Source of the DNA: Conchocele bisecta
Lineage: Eukaryota > Mollusca > Bivalvia > Lucinida > Thyasiridae
NCBI GenBank assembly: GCA_029237695.1
Contig: CM055279.1
Coordinates: 58,229,530 to 58,293,529 of the forward strand
Direction of reading: 5' to 3'
Length of the DNA: 64,000 nt
Shown: positions 46,217 through 57,397 of the stretch, piece after piece
Layout: every line of letters begins with the position of its first letter
Numbering within the stretch: the stretch's first letter is position 1
Notes under the pieces: generated by a model
What the model was told of the DNA's origin: nothing
Seen by the model: only the letters and a program-made list of their open reading frames with translations
Databases searched by the model: none
Position numbers and translations under genes: made by a program

Positions 46217-46910
46217 ACGTAAATGTCACTGAGAAATGGGGCTTGTGTCTTTGCCATCTGTGTAGACTCGAGCACAAAATCAGAAGTTTCGTTGGTCGAG
46301 GCTGTCGAGCTGAATTAACATATTTCTTTAGAGGGATTCTTTTTCCACGAGACCACACAGCATCATATTTTTAAATTCATTTCCAGTGAAGGTACATTTC
46401 ATACATTTGTGTCAAAACATTTGCGCTCCTATGTGACGATTAAAATTGAAGTCACTGAGCTTAATATATAGATATTCAACTATAATGTAAAAGTAGAGGA
46501 TTTCTCTACTTCGATGTTTGTAAATCTATAATCCTCCATGCAATGATTATCTGCTGAAAGAACTAAATTGTGTATTTCTATTTACAGTGGAATAAAATCT
46601 ATATACACATCCGTCTGTGTACGTCTTGCGCAGATTATCAACGTTTCTAACATATATAGGCAATACCCATTCGCAATCAAGCAATTTGATTGTCTGAGCC
46701 TGAACAAGATGACAATCGAGCTGCTGGATTTCAAGCACAATATTGCAGTATTTTTTAAATGAAGAATCAACATTGGCAAGATTAGTAGTGCAGTAGTAGT
46801 AGTGTACCAATGTAGATGATGGTAACGCTACATTATTGTTCACATTACCAAGTACAATAATGTTCTCTTAGATAACAATGTGTATGGCTGTGAAACTGAT
46901 CATGGTCTCA

Positions 46911-47255
46911 CAGGGCTCCAGATAAGGAATTAGTAATTGTCATTCCATCATTTCTGAAGCAATTGGGTATTTAAAAAAATTTAATTGGATAAAATAAAAT
47001 CACACTACTGTTTACACATCAACAGATTATTGAATAGATAGCTTCGAAATGAAAACGTGTCTTGGCATTTCATGAGAATCGTCTCCTTGGAGACAATTCT
47101 AATGAAATACCAAGATGTGTTTTCATGGAAAATAATAAAAATATGCTAAATTTGTGGTCCGATTGTTTTTTGCATGATAAATGTACCACAAAATTGCTAT
47201 TGCTTTTTGATACTCGCTACTTCTGATTTAATTACGCAGCTTATCTGGGGCCCTA
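46911..47255. mobile_element. Non-autonomous DNA element with CAGGGCTCCAGATAAG ends and 6-bp duplication
   Basis: Left end CAGGGCTCCAGATAAG, right end CTTATCTGGGGCCCTA. GTCTCA flanks it at 46905-46910 and 47256-47261. In the middle is a palindrome of about 75 bp centred on 'gtctccttggagac' (about 47085). Related to 52484-52870. Confidence 0.65.
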
Positions 47256-47424
47256 GTCTCAATGTTCACTAGTAGTAGTATCATGGACAATTTGCAGGCC
47301 AAATGGTCAACACAGAAATAGGTTACAAAGGCAATTTGTCCACTTTCTCATGCAAATTTATCTTCATTTTGGACAGGACAGTTGTAGTAAAGGAATTGGG
47401 AGTGGGCTGTGTGTGTATATTGGT

Positions 47425-47560
47425 GAATAAATCTACCTCAGCAACGAGGAATTCGCAAGATCAACATTCTGTCTTCTGACAGACGACATCATCATTGGTA
47501 GATTTTTCACACCGGTTACACTGTGAAAAAACTCTGGGCAGCCAAGTTTGTGGCGAGGAT
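47425..47560. repeat. Short hairpin repeat 'aatctacctcagcaacgagg', copy 1
   Basis: A conserved block of about 75-80 bp running from 'aatctacc' to the inverted 'ggtagatt', including 'gaattcgcaagatcaacatt' and 'cttctgacagacgacatcat'. Followed by 'acaccggttacactgtg'. Other copies: 47945-48025, 49003-49125, 52272-52355. Confidence 0.65.
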
Positions 47561-47749
47561 GAACATAGCCTTCCAACAGTACTGAAGACGGGAAACTCAT
47601 CAATCATATGGTGCAAGTATAGTGGCTGCTGACCTAGCAGTATTGAAGATAATCTATAGAAGCTTGACAAACAACTTCAGCCAGGGTGTGATGCCGAGAC
47701 ACGAAAGAAGAGCAGCTTACAATTCTTTTTCAAAATAGAAGCATAACAA

Positions 47750-47945
47750 GAGTGCCACAAGTCACAAAATACGCCCGTCGAAGATGGGCCAGACAGCGAA
47801 GATGCCGAAATGTGAAGCTGTTACCATACCAAGGCAAGAAACATTAATGAGAATTTGAAAATCTATAGCATTATTTCTTCCTCTTGTTGTGATAAACAGG
47901 TATACTAATTTAGGTAGAGATGTGTATAGTAGAACGTATATAGAA
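47750..47945. repeat. 5' end of a hairpin-type element (acaagagtgcc family)
   Basis: Closely matches 20380-20560 ('aacaagagtgccacaagtca', 'aatacgcccgtcgaagatgg', 'agcattatttcttc'). The tandem core and 3' hairpin are absent; the copy runs straight into the short hairpin repeat. Confidence 0.6.
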
Positions 47946-48025
47946 ATCTACCTCAGCAACGAGGAATTCGCAAAATCAACATTCTGTCTTCTGACAGACG
48001 ACATCATCATTGGTAGATTTATTAA
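47945..48025. repeat. Short hairpin repeat, copy 2
   Basis: Same block as 47425-47560, from 'aatctacctcagcaacgagg' to 'attggtagattt'. Confidence 0.65.
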
Positions 48026-48193
48026 AAATTAATATTATTTATATGTTTATAGGGTCAGTGAAAAAAATGGTCAGGGTCAAAGAGGAGTGCCACACGCCGT
48101 AACAGCCTGTTTGCTATAGGTGTACGGCTATGGAACCAGTGGGTGTGGTATGTGCAGTAGTATCAGTGGTAAGTACAACTGCATGCTAGCCTG

Positions 48194-48384
48194 GGGCCCG
48201 TTTCACTAAACTTTGTTCGACTAAAATGTATGCAAATTTAGGATCGTCTGGAAATGCAGCCAATGCTCAATAAATGTAAATCCAATCACTGTTTACAAGA
48301 ACACGGTGTTAATGTGACATTTACCGACATCATAATCCAGCACTTACAAACATTTTAGTCGTAGGAAGTTTAGTGAAACGGCCC
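48194..48384. mobile_element. Palindromic MITE with GGGCCCGTTTCACTAAACTT ends
   Basis: About 190 bp. The left 40 bp ('gggcccgtttcactaaactt' and 'cgactaaaatgt') are repeated inverted at the right end with few differences. No clear target duplication. This type of end is common in animal genomes (recalled). Confidence 0.65.
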
Positions 48385-48774
48385 GTTGGTTTCCATATAC
48401 ATTTTCCAATTTATTTGCAACTAAGAATGATGCATTAAAGTTCAGATAGCCTGAAAATGGTATTGCAGCAGGTGTCGATGATGCCATCTCATAGCTGCAG
48501 CAGTATTGGAGGTATTTCCTGAAAACCTACATAAAAGTACGTTTGATCAATGTAACTACAGCAATGACGGTGACGTCGGGTGACAATGTCATCATTTTCT
48601 GCGCTATTTGCTTTGTATGAGAATTTCTCCAGTAGTTGCTGGGATATTTAGATGTAACTACAAAACAGTCAAACTAGTGGGTGCACTGGCGTTACCCACT
48701 GCGAGTATAATCAGGATAAATCCTGTCCTTTTGTACATCGGCTACTGCACTCATCTTTATCAGTCTATACCCAC

Positions 48775-48854
48775 CTAATATTTCCTAAGGATCTTCGTTT
48801 TGCGTTGGCTTCTTCATGTTCCAATATTTGTTTCATTTCCTTTTTCTTCTCGGC
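48775..48854 (-). CDS. EIF4G: eIF4G exon: MIF4G helix with RRSLGNI motif
   Basis: A small exon of 80 nt, 26 codons plus two bases, phase 0 at its start. Acceptor 'atttacag', donor ATTAG|GTGGGT. The peptide AEKKKEMKQILEHEEANAK, then RRSLGNI and a split Arg codon, joins in frame to FIGELFKLK of the next exon. Vertebrate eIF4G has '[18 protein letters not shown]' at the same place, so the order and junction are confirmed by homology. Too short for a simple ORF scan, so it is easily missed. Confidence 0.95.
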
Positions 48855-49002
48855 CTGTAAATGTGGAGATCTTAACTGGTAACATTAATTACGCATGTAA
48901 ACTTGGTAAAGTTAGGTGGCTCGACAGAATTAGGTAAACAATATATGGAAGAGCAATGAACAGTATAAAGTATGTTATTGTATTGTGTGGTGTATATTGG
49001 TG

Positions 49003-49125
49003 AATAAATCTACCTCAGAAACGAGGAATTCGCAAGATCAACATTCTGTCTTCTGACGGACGACATCATCATTGGTAGATATCTCACACCGGCTACACTG
49101 TGTAAACACTCTGGGTAGCCAAGTT
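49003..49125. repeat. Short hairpin repeat, copy 3
   Basis: From 'ttggtgaataaatctacctc' to 'ttggtagatatctcacacc', plus the same downstream 'cggctacactgtg' as copy 1. Confidence 0.65.
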
Positions 49126-49269
49126 AGATGGCTAGATGTAATAGTGACAATAAACAGGGTACCAGGGCAAGTGGGCTGTGTCGAATATATCATGTGGATA
49201 ACCAAAAACGACCTAGACTTTCAAATTGCCACACCTCATGCAGATGTATAATAATTCTGTATACCGGTG

Positions 49270-50273
49270 TACAGGTGTCACAGGAAATTCTCCCCCCCCC
49301 TGGGGTCGAGCCTGGAAATATTCCCCCCGCGGAAGAATTTTCTAGGAAATTCCCCCCGCCTCCCTCCCCCCCCCCCGGTGGGGGGCAATATTTCCAGGTC
49401 GACCCTAGGAAAATTCTCCCCCCACCCATAAAAGTTTGTGTTTTTGGCATTTAATGAGGAATTGAGGGTGGAGGAGAGGGGGGGTGGGGAGGGGGGGGGG
49501 GGGGGTCTAGGAAATTCTCCCCCCACCCAAAAGTTTGTGTTTGGCATTTATTGAGGAAGGGAGGAGGGGGGGGGGGGGGGGGGGGGGAGTTCCTAGGAAA
49601 TTCCCCCACTCCCAACCATCTACCATATGCATTAGCGGATGAGAATGTCTCTTTGTAGACAAGAATAACCCCCCCCCCCCCCCCCACCACCTCCCTCATG
49701 ATGAAATAATGTATGTCGGTGTAGAACAGATAGCATTTGGCATGTATTGAGGAAGGGGAGATTTTCCTAGGAAATATCCCCCCCCCCCCCCCCTCCGCCC
49801 ATCTACCATATGCATAGCGGATGTGAATGTCTCTTTGTAGACAAGAATAACCCCCCCTCACTCATGATGAAATAATGTATGTTGGTGTAGAACAGATAGC
49901 ATTTGACATGTATTGAGGGAGGGAGGGAGGGGGGGGGGGGATCTTCCTAGGAAATATTCCCCCACCCCCAACCATCTACCATATATATGCATAGCGGATG
50001 TGAATGTCTCTTTGTAGACAAGAATAACACCCCCTCCCTCATGATGAAATAATGTATGTTTGTGTATAACAGATAGCATTTGGCATGTATTGAGGAAGGG
50101 GGGGGGGTGTTTCCTAGGAAATATCCCCCAACCATCTATACCATATGCATAGCGGATGTGAATGTCTCTTTGTAGACAAGAATACCCCCCCCCCTTCCCT
50201 CATGATGAAATAATGTATGTTGGTGTAGAACAGATAACATTTGACATGTATTGAGGGAGGGAGGGAGGAAGGT

Positions 50274-50305
<32 letters not shown>

Positions 50306-50405
50306 TTTTCCTAGAAAATAATCCCCCCCCCCCCCCATCCACCCCCAACCATCTACCATAATATGCATAGCGGATGTGAATGTCTCTTTGTAGACAAGAA
50401 TAACC
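49270..50405. repeat. Tandem repeat with poly-G/poly-C tracts
   Basis: Five or so units of about 160-215 bp, each with 'gcggatgtgaatgtctcttt', 'gtagacaagaataac', 'tcatgatgaaataatgtatg', 'catgtattgagg' and long G or C runs next to 'ttcctaggaaat'. Unit length varies mainly through the homopolymers, which are probably also poorly resolved by sequencing. Confidence 0.75.
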
Positions 50406-50476
50406 CATTATTGGGGGAATAGCCTAATACTACCTTGAGTCACTATCAGTAAAATAAATATTACTAAATGATTATA

Positions 50477-51950
50477 CAGTCGCACCTGTACTAACGGCCA
50501 CCTGTATTAAGCGTCTCCCTCCGTTAAGCGGCCATTTTATTTCCCCCCAATGAAAATTACTCTAAAATGCACCTGTATTAAGCGTGAACCTGTCTAACGC
50601 GGCCAACAGCCATGCAAAATCGTCCATTTTGACTCGAAATCCTCGTTTTAGCGACCATTCTCGGAAAATATCGGAAATTCTAAAAAAAAAAGCTGGAACC
50701 AAATTCGTTCAGGTAATCCCCATTTCCCACCCAGTGACCTAAATCTCGCTAATTGCAGGCCTGCCAAACTGTTTACAATACCATTTCAATTTGTGTTATG
50801 ACATCCGATTGTTTGACCAAATTTTCATCACATCATTACGCGATTCACTAAAATCATGCCTACCCGCTGTGACAATAAAAGTCACGGGTTGATAGTTTCA
50901 ATAATTCCCCTAGCCAAATACACAGGTGGAAGACTCGGACATATGACACCAAAAAAATGCCTATTAAAAAAATCCCATTACCCCACCCACTTGGTCTCGT
51001 ACATTACCATCTTCTCTTTATAGAATATGGTAATGCACGAGACCAAGTGGGTGGGGTAATGGGATTTTTTTTAATAGGCATTTTTTCGGTGTCATAGGTC
51101 CGAGTCTTCCACCTGTGGCCAAACATTGCTTCTGGCTACTATAGTTGTCAGTTCAAAACACGTGTTATTCTCGTGGCCAAGTTATTTATACATTACAGCC
51201 AATCGCTGATAAGTAAAGGCCGGTATAGTTAACTCCCTCAGAATACTCTCAACCAGACAAACAAACACATGCAAACACGCAAACACGCGTTTATTTCAAC
51301 CAGATATGGCTAACTGTATTGTCAGAAAACATGAAAAAGTCTGTAAATATCACGGACAATTTCGGCTATTTCGTACCTACGTAGTTTCGTCTTTTTGCAA
51401 CTTTTTCCAATCGATGTTAAAGTAACCCGATTTTTATGATAATTCAGTTTGGTATTCACTAAATATACAGAATTTATGCACATCCAAGTTCATAAATGAT
51501 ATTTTAAGTGAACTTAAACGGATTAATTTGCATGCATCATAATGTGCAAGTACTACATACGCCAGACAAACTGGTGGTTTTCGGACGAACTGCGCGATGA
51601 TTGACCCATCAAATTATTAAACGTTCCGTTGGATAATCCATTCTATTGTGCATATTTTTTTTTTTTTTTATTTTATTTTTTTTTTTACACAAAGACGCAT
51701 TTTGTGTTTGGCATTTCTAATTGACATAAGCCCGCTTAGATCAATGAATATTCGAAATTAAAGTAAACACTGGATATCATGATGTACATATGAACTTAAG
51801 ACAAGTTTGACTGTACATTAATTGTACATATAAATCTATGTGGAACAAGTTATAAGTCGGTCCAAGATGAACCTCCATTAAGCACCCACCTGTGTTAAGC
51901 AAGCAATTTTGGACTTTCCCATGGCCGCTTGCTTAAGACAAGTTTGACTG
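50477..51950. mobile_element. pogo-like element inserted at TA in the MITE
   Basis: Left end CAGTCGCACCTGTACTAA, right end the inverse of CAGTCAAACTTGTCTTAAGC, flanked by TA (50475-50476, 51951-51952). Subterminal motifs such as 'cacctgtattaagcg' and 'cacctgtgttaagc' occur at both ends. 1.47 kb including a nested 197-bp palindrome. No transposase ORF. Confidence 0.8.
50921..51117. mobile_element. 197-bp near-perfect palindromic MITE, copy 2
   Basis: Arms of about 88-90 bp from CACAGGTGGAAGACTCGGAC inwards, with only a short loop around 'atcttctctttatagaat'. Flanked by GCCAAATA (50913-50920) and GCCAAACA (51118-51125), an 8-bp duplication with one mismatch, which fits a hAT-type foldback element (inference). 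Confidence 0.8.
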
Positions 51951-52271
51951 TATCTGTATAGCGGGCACTTGTAACTTTTAGAACTGGTAGAATAGTGACA
52001 CAATTATAAACTTATTTAATTCCTATAAAGGACATTTTGTGCCTACTGAGTGGACATGTACCTTAAAATTAACTGTGGCATTTTAGCTTTCGGACCATGA
52101 TTTTCGTATTTATCACCATAACCTTAATATTAACTAAGCTACGGAGTTGAAACTTGCAGCTTTCATAGACAATATCGTGAAGTGATACTACAAGAAGTTA
52201 TGGATTGTTATACATTGTTTTCGAGACTTGGAAATGCAAGTTGGGGGTTGTTTTTGTTTATTCACCCTGAT

Positions 52272-52355
52272 ATTGGTGAGTAACTACCTCAGCAACGAGG
52301 AATTCGCACAATCAACATTGTCTTCTGACAAACGACATCATCATTGGTAGATTTA
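52272..52355. repeat. Short hairpin repeat, copy 4
   Basis: From 'ggtgagtaactacctcagca' to 'ttggtagatttattactc'; slightly shortened ('acattgtcttctgac'). Confidence 0.6.
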
Positions 52356-52483
52356 TTACTCAACACTAAATTCTCACACAGCATGCAGCTGTATCTGGCC
52401 AAATAAATGTGTATGATTCTGAAAGCGGCCAGCTCTAACTACAGAGGAAACTCTTTAATCCCTAGAATGTGGTAAATGCACAT

Positions 52484-52870
52484 CAGTGCTCCAGATAAGG
52501 AATTAGTAATCGAGTATTGTCCCTCCATCATTTCTGAAGCAATTGGGTATTTCAAAATTTTAATTGTGTAAAATAGAATCACACTACTGTTTACAAATCA
52601 GCAGACCTCACTTATTGAATAGTTTGCTTCTAAATGAAAACACATCTTGGTATTTAATTAGAATTGTCTCCTTGGAGACAATTCTAATGAAATACCAAGA
52701 TGTGTTTTCATGGAAAAATAACAAAATATGCTATATTTTTGGTCCGTTTATTGTTTTCTGTAGCATGATAAAAAAGATACCACAAATTTTTCATTGCTTT
52801 TTGATACTCACTACTTCTGATTTAAATTGGGTTTTTGGCAATTTTAATTGGGTATTTAATTGGAGCTCTG
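52484..52870. mobile_element. Non-autonomous DNA element with CAGTGCTCCAGATAAG ends and 6-bp duplication
   Basis: Left end CAGTGCTCCAGATAAGG, right end GGAGCTCTG. GCACAT (52478-52483) and GTACAT (52871-52876) flank it. Much of the interior matches 46911-47255, including the central palindrome (about 52633-52711). Confidence 0.65.
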
Positions 52871-53683
52871 GTACATAGTCAGCTGCTGTTGTATCTTGTT
52901 TCTTTCTCAATAAACATGGTTTAACAGCACTTAAGAAACATTTCCATGGAAATAAAAGTGAAAAAATGAATTGGTTTAACGTCTCGGCAACAGCTCAGGT
53001 CATTTAGAGAGACATCGGTTTGAAGTCTCATCCGAAAGACCAGTGGGATGGAAATACTATGAAAGGATGGTATCTGTTGTGTTGTTTATAGCCATAACAC
53101 AAAGCAAATAAGAAGTCTTATTCTTATTGTTTAATATATATATCAAGCCACACACATACAAGTGTACATACAATCACGGTGGTATAGACTAGGACTCATT
53201 GATAGAATGTTAAGGAATGCTGCTGGGCAATACTATTCTCGAAGTCGGCGTGACGTATCACTAGTCACGTGACCTGATATGTTTGGGGGTCCATCGGTAC
53301 ATTTTGCTCTACAACACATCATTTTCGTGCCAGAATATTTCACATTTAGAACCACGAAAATACTAAATCGTCATAAGAACATTTTTAAATGACTATTTAA
53401 CATTATAAATATGCATACAAATTTGATTTAACGATTGGAATTTAGTTGTTTAAAGCACTCGCAAATGATGTAAATATAGAGCAAAACCCGTAAATTGCCC
53501 CCTGAGCTCTTCAGAAAGGAGGCGAGTATGAGATGCCGGATGGGTGAATTGGATCAAGTCCGACTTCGAGAATGCTATGGAGTAAATGGATGTAAACAAA
53601 GCATCTCATTGGTCGAGAGGAGGGGCCAGTGCTGTAGGCTTAGTAATAGCAACTATAGTCTGTTTCAGAGTGCTAAGGATACA

Positions 53684-54475
53684 CCAGTATCCTACACCAG
53701 TATCCTACACCAGTATCCTACACCAGTATCCTACACCAGTATCCTACACCAGTATCCTAGACCAGTATCCTACACCAGTATCCTAGACCAGTATCCTACA
53801 CCAGTATCCTACACCAGTATCCTAGACCAGTATCCTAGACCAGTATCCTACACCAGTATCCTACACCTACACCAGTATCCTACACCAGTATCCTACACCA
53901 CTACACCAGTATCCTACACCAGTATCCTAGACCAGTATCCTAGACCAGTATCCTCGACCAGTATCCTACACCAGTATCCACACCAGTATCCTACACCAGT
54001 ATCCTACACCAGTATCCTACACCAGTATCCTAGACCAGTATCCTACACCAGTATCCTACACCAGTATCCTACACCAGTATCCTACACCAGTATCCTAGAC
54101 CAGTATCCTAGACCAGTATCCTACACCAGTATCCTACACCAGTATCCTACACCAGTATCCTACACCTACACCAGTATCCTACACCAGTATCCTACACCTA
54201 CACCAGTATCCTACACCAGTATCCTACACCAGTAGCCTACACCAGTATCCTACACCTACACCAGTATCCTACACCAGTATCCTACACCAGTATCCTACAC
54301 CAGTATCCTACACCAGTATCCTACACCAGTATCCTACACCTACACCAGTATCCTACACCTACACCAGTATCCTACACCTACACCAGTATCCTACACCTAC
54401 ACAAGTATCCTACACCAGTATCCTACACCTACACCAGTATCCTACACCAGTATCCTACACCAGTATCCTACACCA
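53684..54475. repeat. 15-bp minisatellite (ACCAGTATCCTACAC)
   Basis: About 50 units with occasional 6-bp extras ('tacacc') and a TAGACC variant. It sits inside an ORF that stays open only because 15 is a multiple of 3. Confidence 0.95.
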
Positions 54476-54716
54476 CAACCTATCCCTCCCTCCCATGGAA
54501 ATGATTGTCAAGTGTTGTCAAATAATGTTATTAGTCAGGAAAATGGAAAATATATCAGAAATTGTGGCCTGTTGGCAGACAAAGCCCCAGGTGGCAGGCA
54601 ATTCTTAACCGGACATACACATGGATGGACACACAGTCCAAATGTCGAAACCAGTCTGGTGATTATAATGGAAAGAAAGACCTTGTTTAACGATTTTGTT
54701 AACGTTGAGCCCTGCA

Positions 54717-56873
54717 GCCTCAGCCTGCAATAGAGGATCTACTGTGGTTAATTGCCACCTCTACTACAGCCTCAGTCTGCAACAGGGGATCTACTATGGT
54801 TAATTGTCACCTCTACTACAGCCCCAGCCTGCAATATAGGATCTACTGTGGTTAACTGCCACCTCTCTACTACACAGCCTCAGCCTGCAATAGAGGATCT
54901 ACTATGGTTAACTGCCACCTCTCTACTACAGCCTCAGCCTGCAACAGGGGATCTACTATGGTTAATTGTCACCTCTACTACAGACAGCCCCAGCCTGCAA
55001 TAGAGGATCTACTGTGGTTAATTGTCACATTTACTACAGCCTCAGCCTGCAATAGAGGATATACTGTGGTTAATTGTCACCTCTACTACAGCCTCAGCCT
55101 GCAATAGAGGATATACTGTGGTTAATTGCCACCTCTACTACAGCCTCAACCTGCAATAGAGGATATACTGTGGTTAATTGCCACCTCTACTACAGCCTCA
55201 GCCTGCAATAGAGGATCTACTGTGGTTAATTGTCACCTCGACAACAGCCTCAGCCTGCAATAGAGGATATACTGTGGTTAACTACCACCTCTCTACTACA
55301 CAGCCTCAGCCTGCAATAGAGGATCTACTGTGGTTAACTGCCACCTCTCTACTACAGCCCCAGCCTGCAATATAGGATCTACTGTGGTTAACTGCCATCT
55401 CTCTACTACAGCCTCAGCCTGCAATAGAGGATCTACTGTGGTCAACTGCCACCTCTCTACTACAGCCACAGCCTGCAATATAGGATCTACTGTGGTCAAC
55501 TGCCACCTCTCTACTACAGCCTCAGCCTGCAATAGAGGATCTACTGTGGTTAACTGCCACCTCTCTACTACAGCCTCAGCCTACAATAGAGGATCTACTG
55601 TGGTTAACTGCCACCTCTCTACTACAGCCCCAGCCTGCAATATAGGATCTACTGTGGTTAACTGCCACCTCTCTACTACAGCCCCAGCCTACAATAGAGG
55701 ATCTACTGTGGTTAATTGCCACCTCTCTACTACACAGCCTCAGCCTGCAAGAGAGGATCTACTGTGGTTAACTGTCACCTCTCTACTACAGCCCCAGCCT
55801 GCAATATAGGATCTACTGTGGTTAACTGCCACCTCTCTACTACACAGCCTCAGCCTGCAATAGAGGATCTACTGTGGTTAACTGCCACCTCTCTACTACA
55901 GCCCCAGCCTGCAATATAGGATCTACTGTGGTTAATTGCCACCTCTCTACTACACAGCCTCAGCCTGCAATAGAGGATCTACTGTGGTTAACTGCCACCT
56001 CTCTACTACAGCCCCAGCCTGCAATATAGGATCTACTGTGGTTAACTGCCATCTCTCTACTACAGCCTCAGCCTGCAATAGAGGATCTACTGTGGTCAAC
56101 TGCCACCTCTCTACTACAGCCTCAGCCAGCAATAGAGGATCTACTGTGGTTAACTGCCACCTCTCTACTACATCCTCAGCCTACAATAGAGGATCTACTG
56201 TGGTTAACTGCCACCTCTCTACTACAGCCCCAGCCTGCAATATAGGATCTACTGTGGTTAACTGCCACCTCTCTACTACAGCCCCAGCCTACAATAGAGG
56301 ATCTACTGTGGTTAATTGCCACCTCTCTACTACACAGCCTCAGCCTGCAATAGAGTACTGTGGTTAACTGTCACCTCTCTACTACAGCCCCAGCCTGCAA
56401 TATAGGATCTACTGTGGTTAACTGCCACCTCTCTACTACACAGCCTCAGCCTGCAATAGAGGATCTACTGTGGTTAACTGCCACCTCTCTACTACAGCCC
56501 CAGCCTGCAATATAGGATCTACTGTGGTTAATTGCCACCTCTCTACTACACAGCCTCAGCCTGCAATAGAGGATCTACTGTGGTTAATTGCCACCTCTCT
56601 ACTACACAGCCTCAGCCTGCAATAGAGGATATACTGTGGTTAACTGCCACCTCTCTACTACAGTCGCAATATAGGATCTACTGTGGTTAACTGCCACCTC
56701 TCTACTACAGCCCCAGCCTACAATAGAGGATCTACTGTGGTTAATTGCCACCTCTCTACTACACAGCCTCAGCCTGCATTAGAGGATCTACCGTGGTTAA
56801 CTGCCACCTCTCTACTACAGCCTCAGCCTGCAATAGAGGCTCTACTGTGGTTAACTGCCACCTCTCTACTACA
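54717..56873. repeat. 54-bp minisatellite with higher-order structure
   Basis: Roughly 40 units of 'ggatctactgtggttaactg', 'ccacctctctactacagcc' and 'cagcctgcaataga'. Variant units recur in blocks of about 600 bp, for example the 'agcctacaatagagg' variant near 55688 and 56289. It ends about 60 bp from the exon donor at 56936. Confidence 0.93.
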
Positions 56874-56935
56874 GTCAGCTGTGAGCCTTCCCATGGGTGG
56901 CTGTCACTGAAACTAATGTCTAGGTGAGGACTTAC

Positions 56936-57082
56936 ATCGGTCTCCTTCTCGAGCTCCTGCCGTTTAGCGGCAAACACCTGCTCGGAGGACTTGTCCTTCT
57001 CAAACTCACGCTGGCACCGCGTCAACAGGACCGCGCGGAAGTTCACCATGTCACCCGGCTTCAGCTCCGACTGCACGCGGAA
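56936..57082 (-). CDS. EIF4G: eIF4G exon: middle of MIF4G domain (most 5' exon seen)
   Basis: Forty-nine codons, phase 0 at both ends. Acceptor 'gatttcag', donor GAT|GTAAGT. The peptide FRVQSELKPGDMVNFRAVL, then LTRCQREFEKDKSSEQVF and AAKRQELEKETD, aligns with vertebrate 'VNFRKLLLNRCQKEFEKDK' and the following charged helix. The exon before it should end in the 'AYANMC' helix of MIF4G but lies outside the window. In relatives this part of MIF4G contributes to eIF4A binding. Confidence 0.96.
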
Positions 57083-57279
57083 CTGAAATCAGACACAGGC
57101 ACCATGTAGCCACAGTTTATTCCAGGTTTCTATTACGCAACATCATATGTTAATATGAAGGTGTTCATCTGCAATCAGGCACAGGAGCGATGTAGTGGCA
57201 GTTTATTCAATGTTATCAAGCAACTAGGTGATATGCTGTGACTGGTGAAATGTGGCTTATGGGTTTTGTCACCAGCATA

Positions 57280-57397
57280 GATCCAGATCAGCCTGTGCAT
57301 CCGCAGTCTGATAAGGATCTGCACTAGTCACCATTATATCAATGACACACACGACATGCTTCTAATAGGAGCGTGATATTTGATCAGGTGATACACT
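57280..57397. repeat. Dispersed repeat, left flank of the inserted transposon
   Basis: Contains 'gatcagcctgtgcatccgca', 'aaggatctgcactagtcacc', 'acatgcttctaa' and 'ttgatcaggtgatacact'. It continues after the insertion at 59027. Paralog of 42030-42190. Confidence 0.75.

Larger units (their letters stand above)
46217..48774 (-). other. eIF4G intron between two MIF4G exons, repeat-rich part
   Basis: Includes a 345-bp element (46911-47255), two copies of a short hairpin repeat (47425-47560, 47945-48025), a 5' end of a hairpin-type element (47750-47945) and a palindromic MITE (48194-48384). 46217-46910 and 48385-48774 show nothing nameable. Confidence 0.75.
50408..52062. mobile_element. 5'-truncated TTAA MITE split by an insertion
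   Basis: 50408-50476 and 51951-52062 together form the right half of the MITE seen at 19801-20315, ending at 'tgagtggacatgtacc' with TTAA at 52063-52066. The break falls in 'gattatatctgtatag', which is intact in the other copies. Confidence 0.75.
48855..56935 (-). other. eIF4G intron of 8.1 kb within MIF4G
   Basis: Contains a hairpin repeat copy, G/C-rich tandem stretch, a three-level nest of transposable elements (50408-52062), a 387-bp element with 6-bp duplication, and 15-bp and 54-bp minisatellites. 52880-53680 has a diverged SINE-like piece near 52965-53060 and otherwise nothing clear. 54490-54716 carries a decayed 'gtggcctgttggcag' element start near 54557. Confidence 0.8.

Noticed and set aside
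53495..54235. 246-codon plus-strand ORF with repeated TPVSYTSILHQYP
   Set aside because: The 15-bp array keeps the frame open. No splice or start context supports it.
55330..56367. Repeated VNCHLSTTAPACNIGSTV ORFs
   Set aside because: They come from the 54-bp minisatellite, with matching ORFs on the other strand.
54717..56873. CRISPR-like array
   Set aside because: There are no unique spacers between repeats; the whole 54-bp unit repeats, and the genome is eukaryotic.
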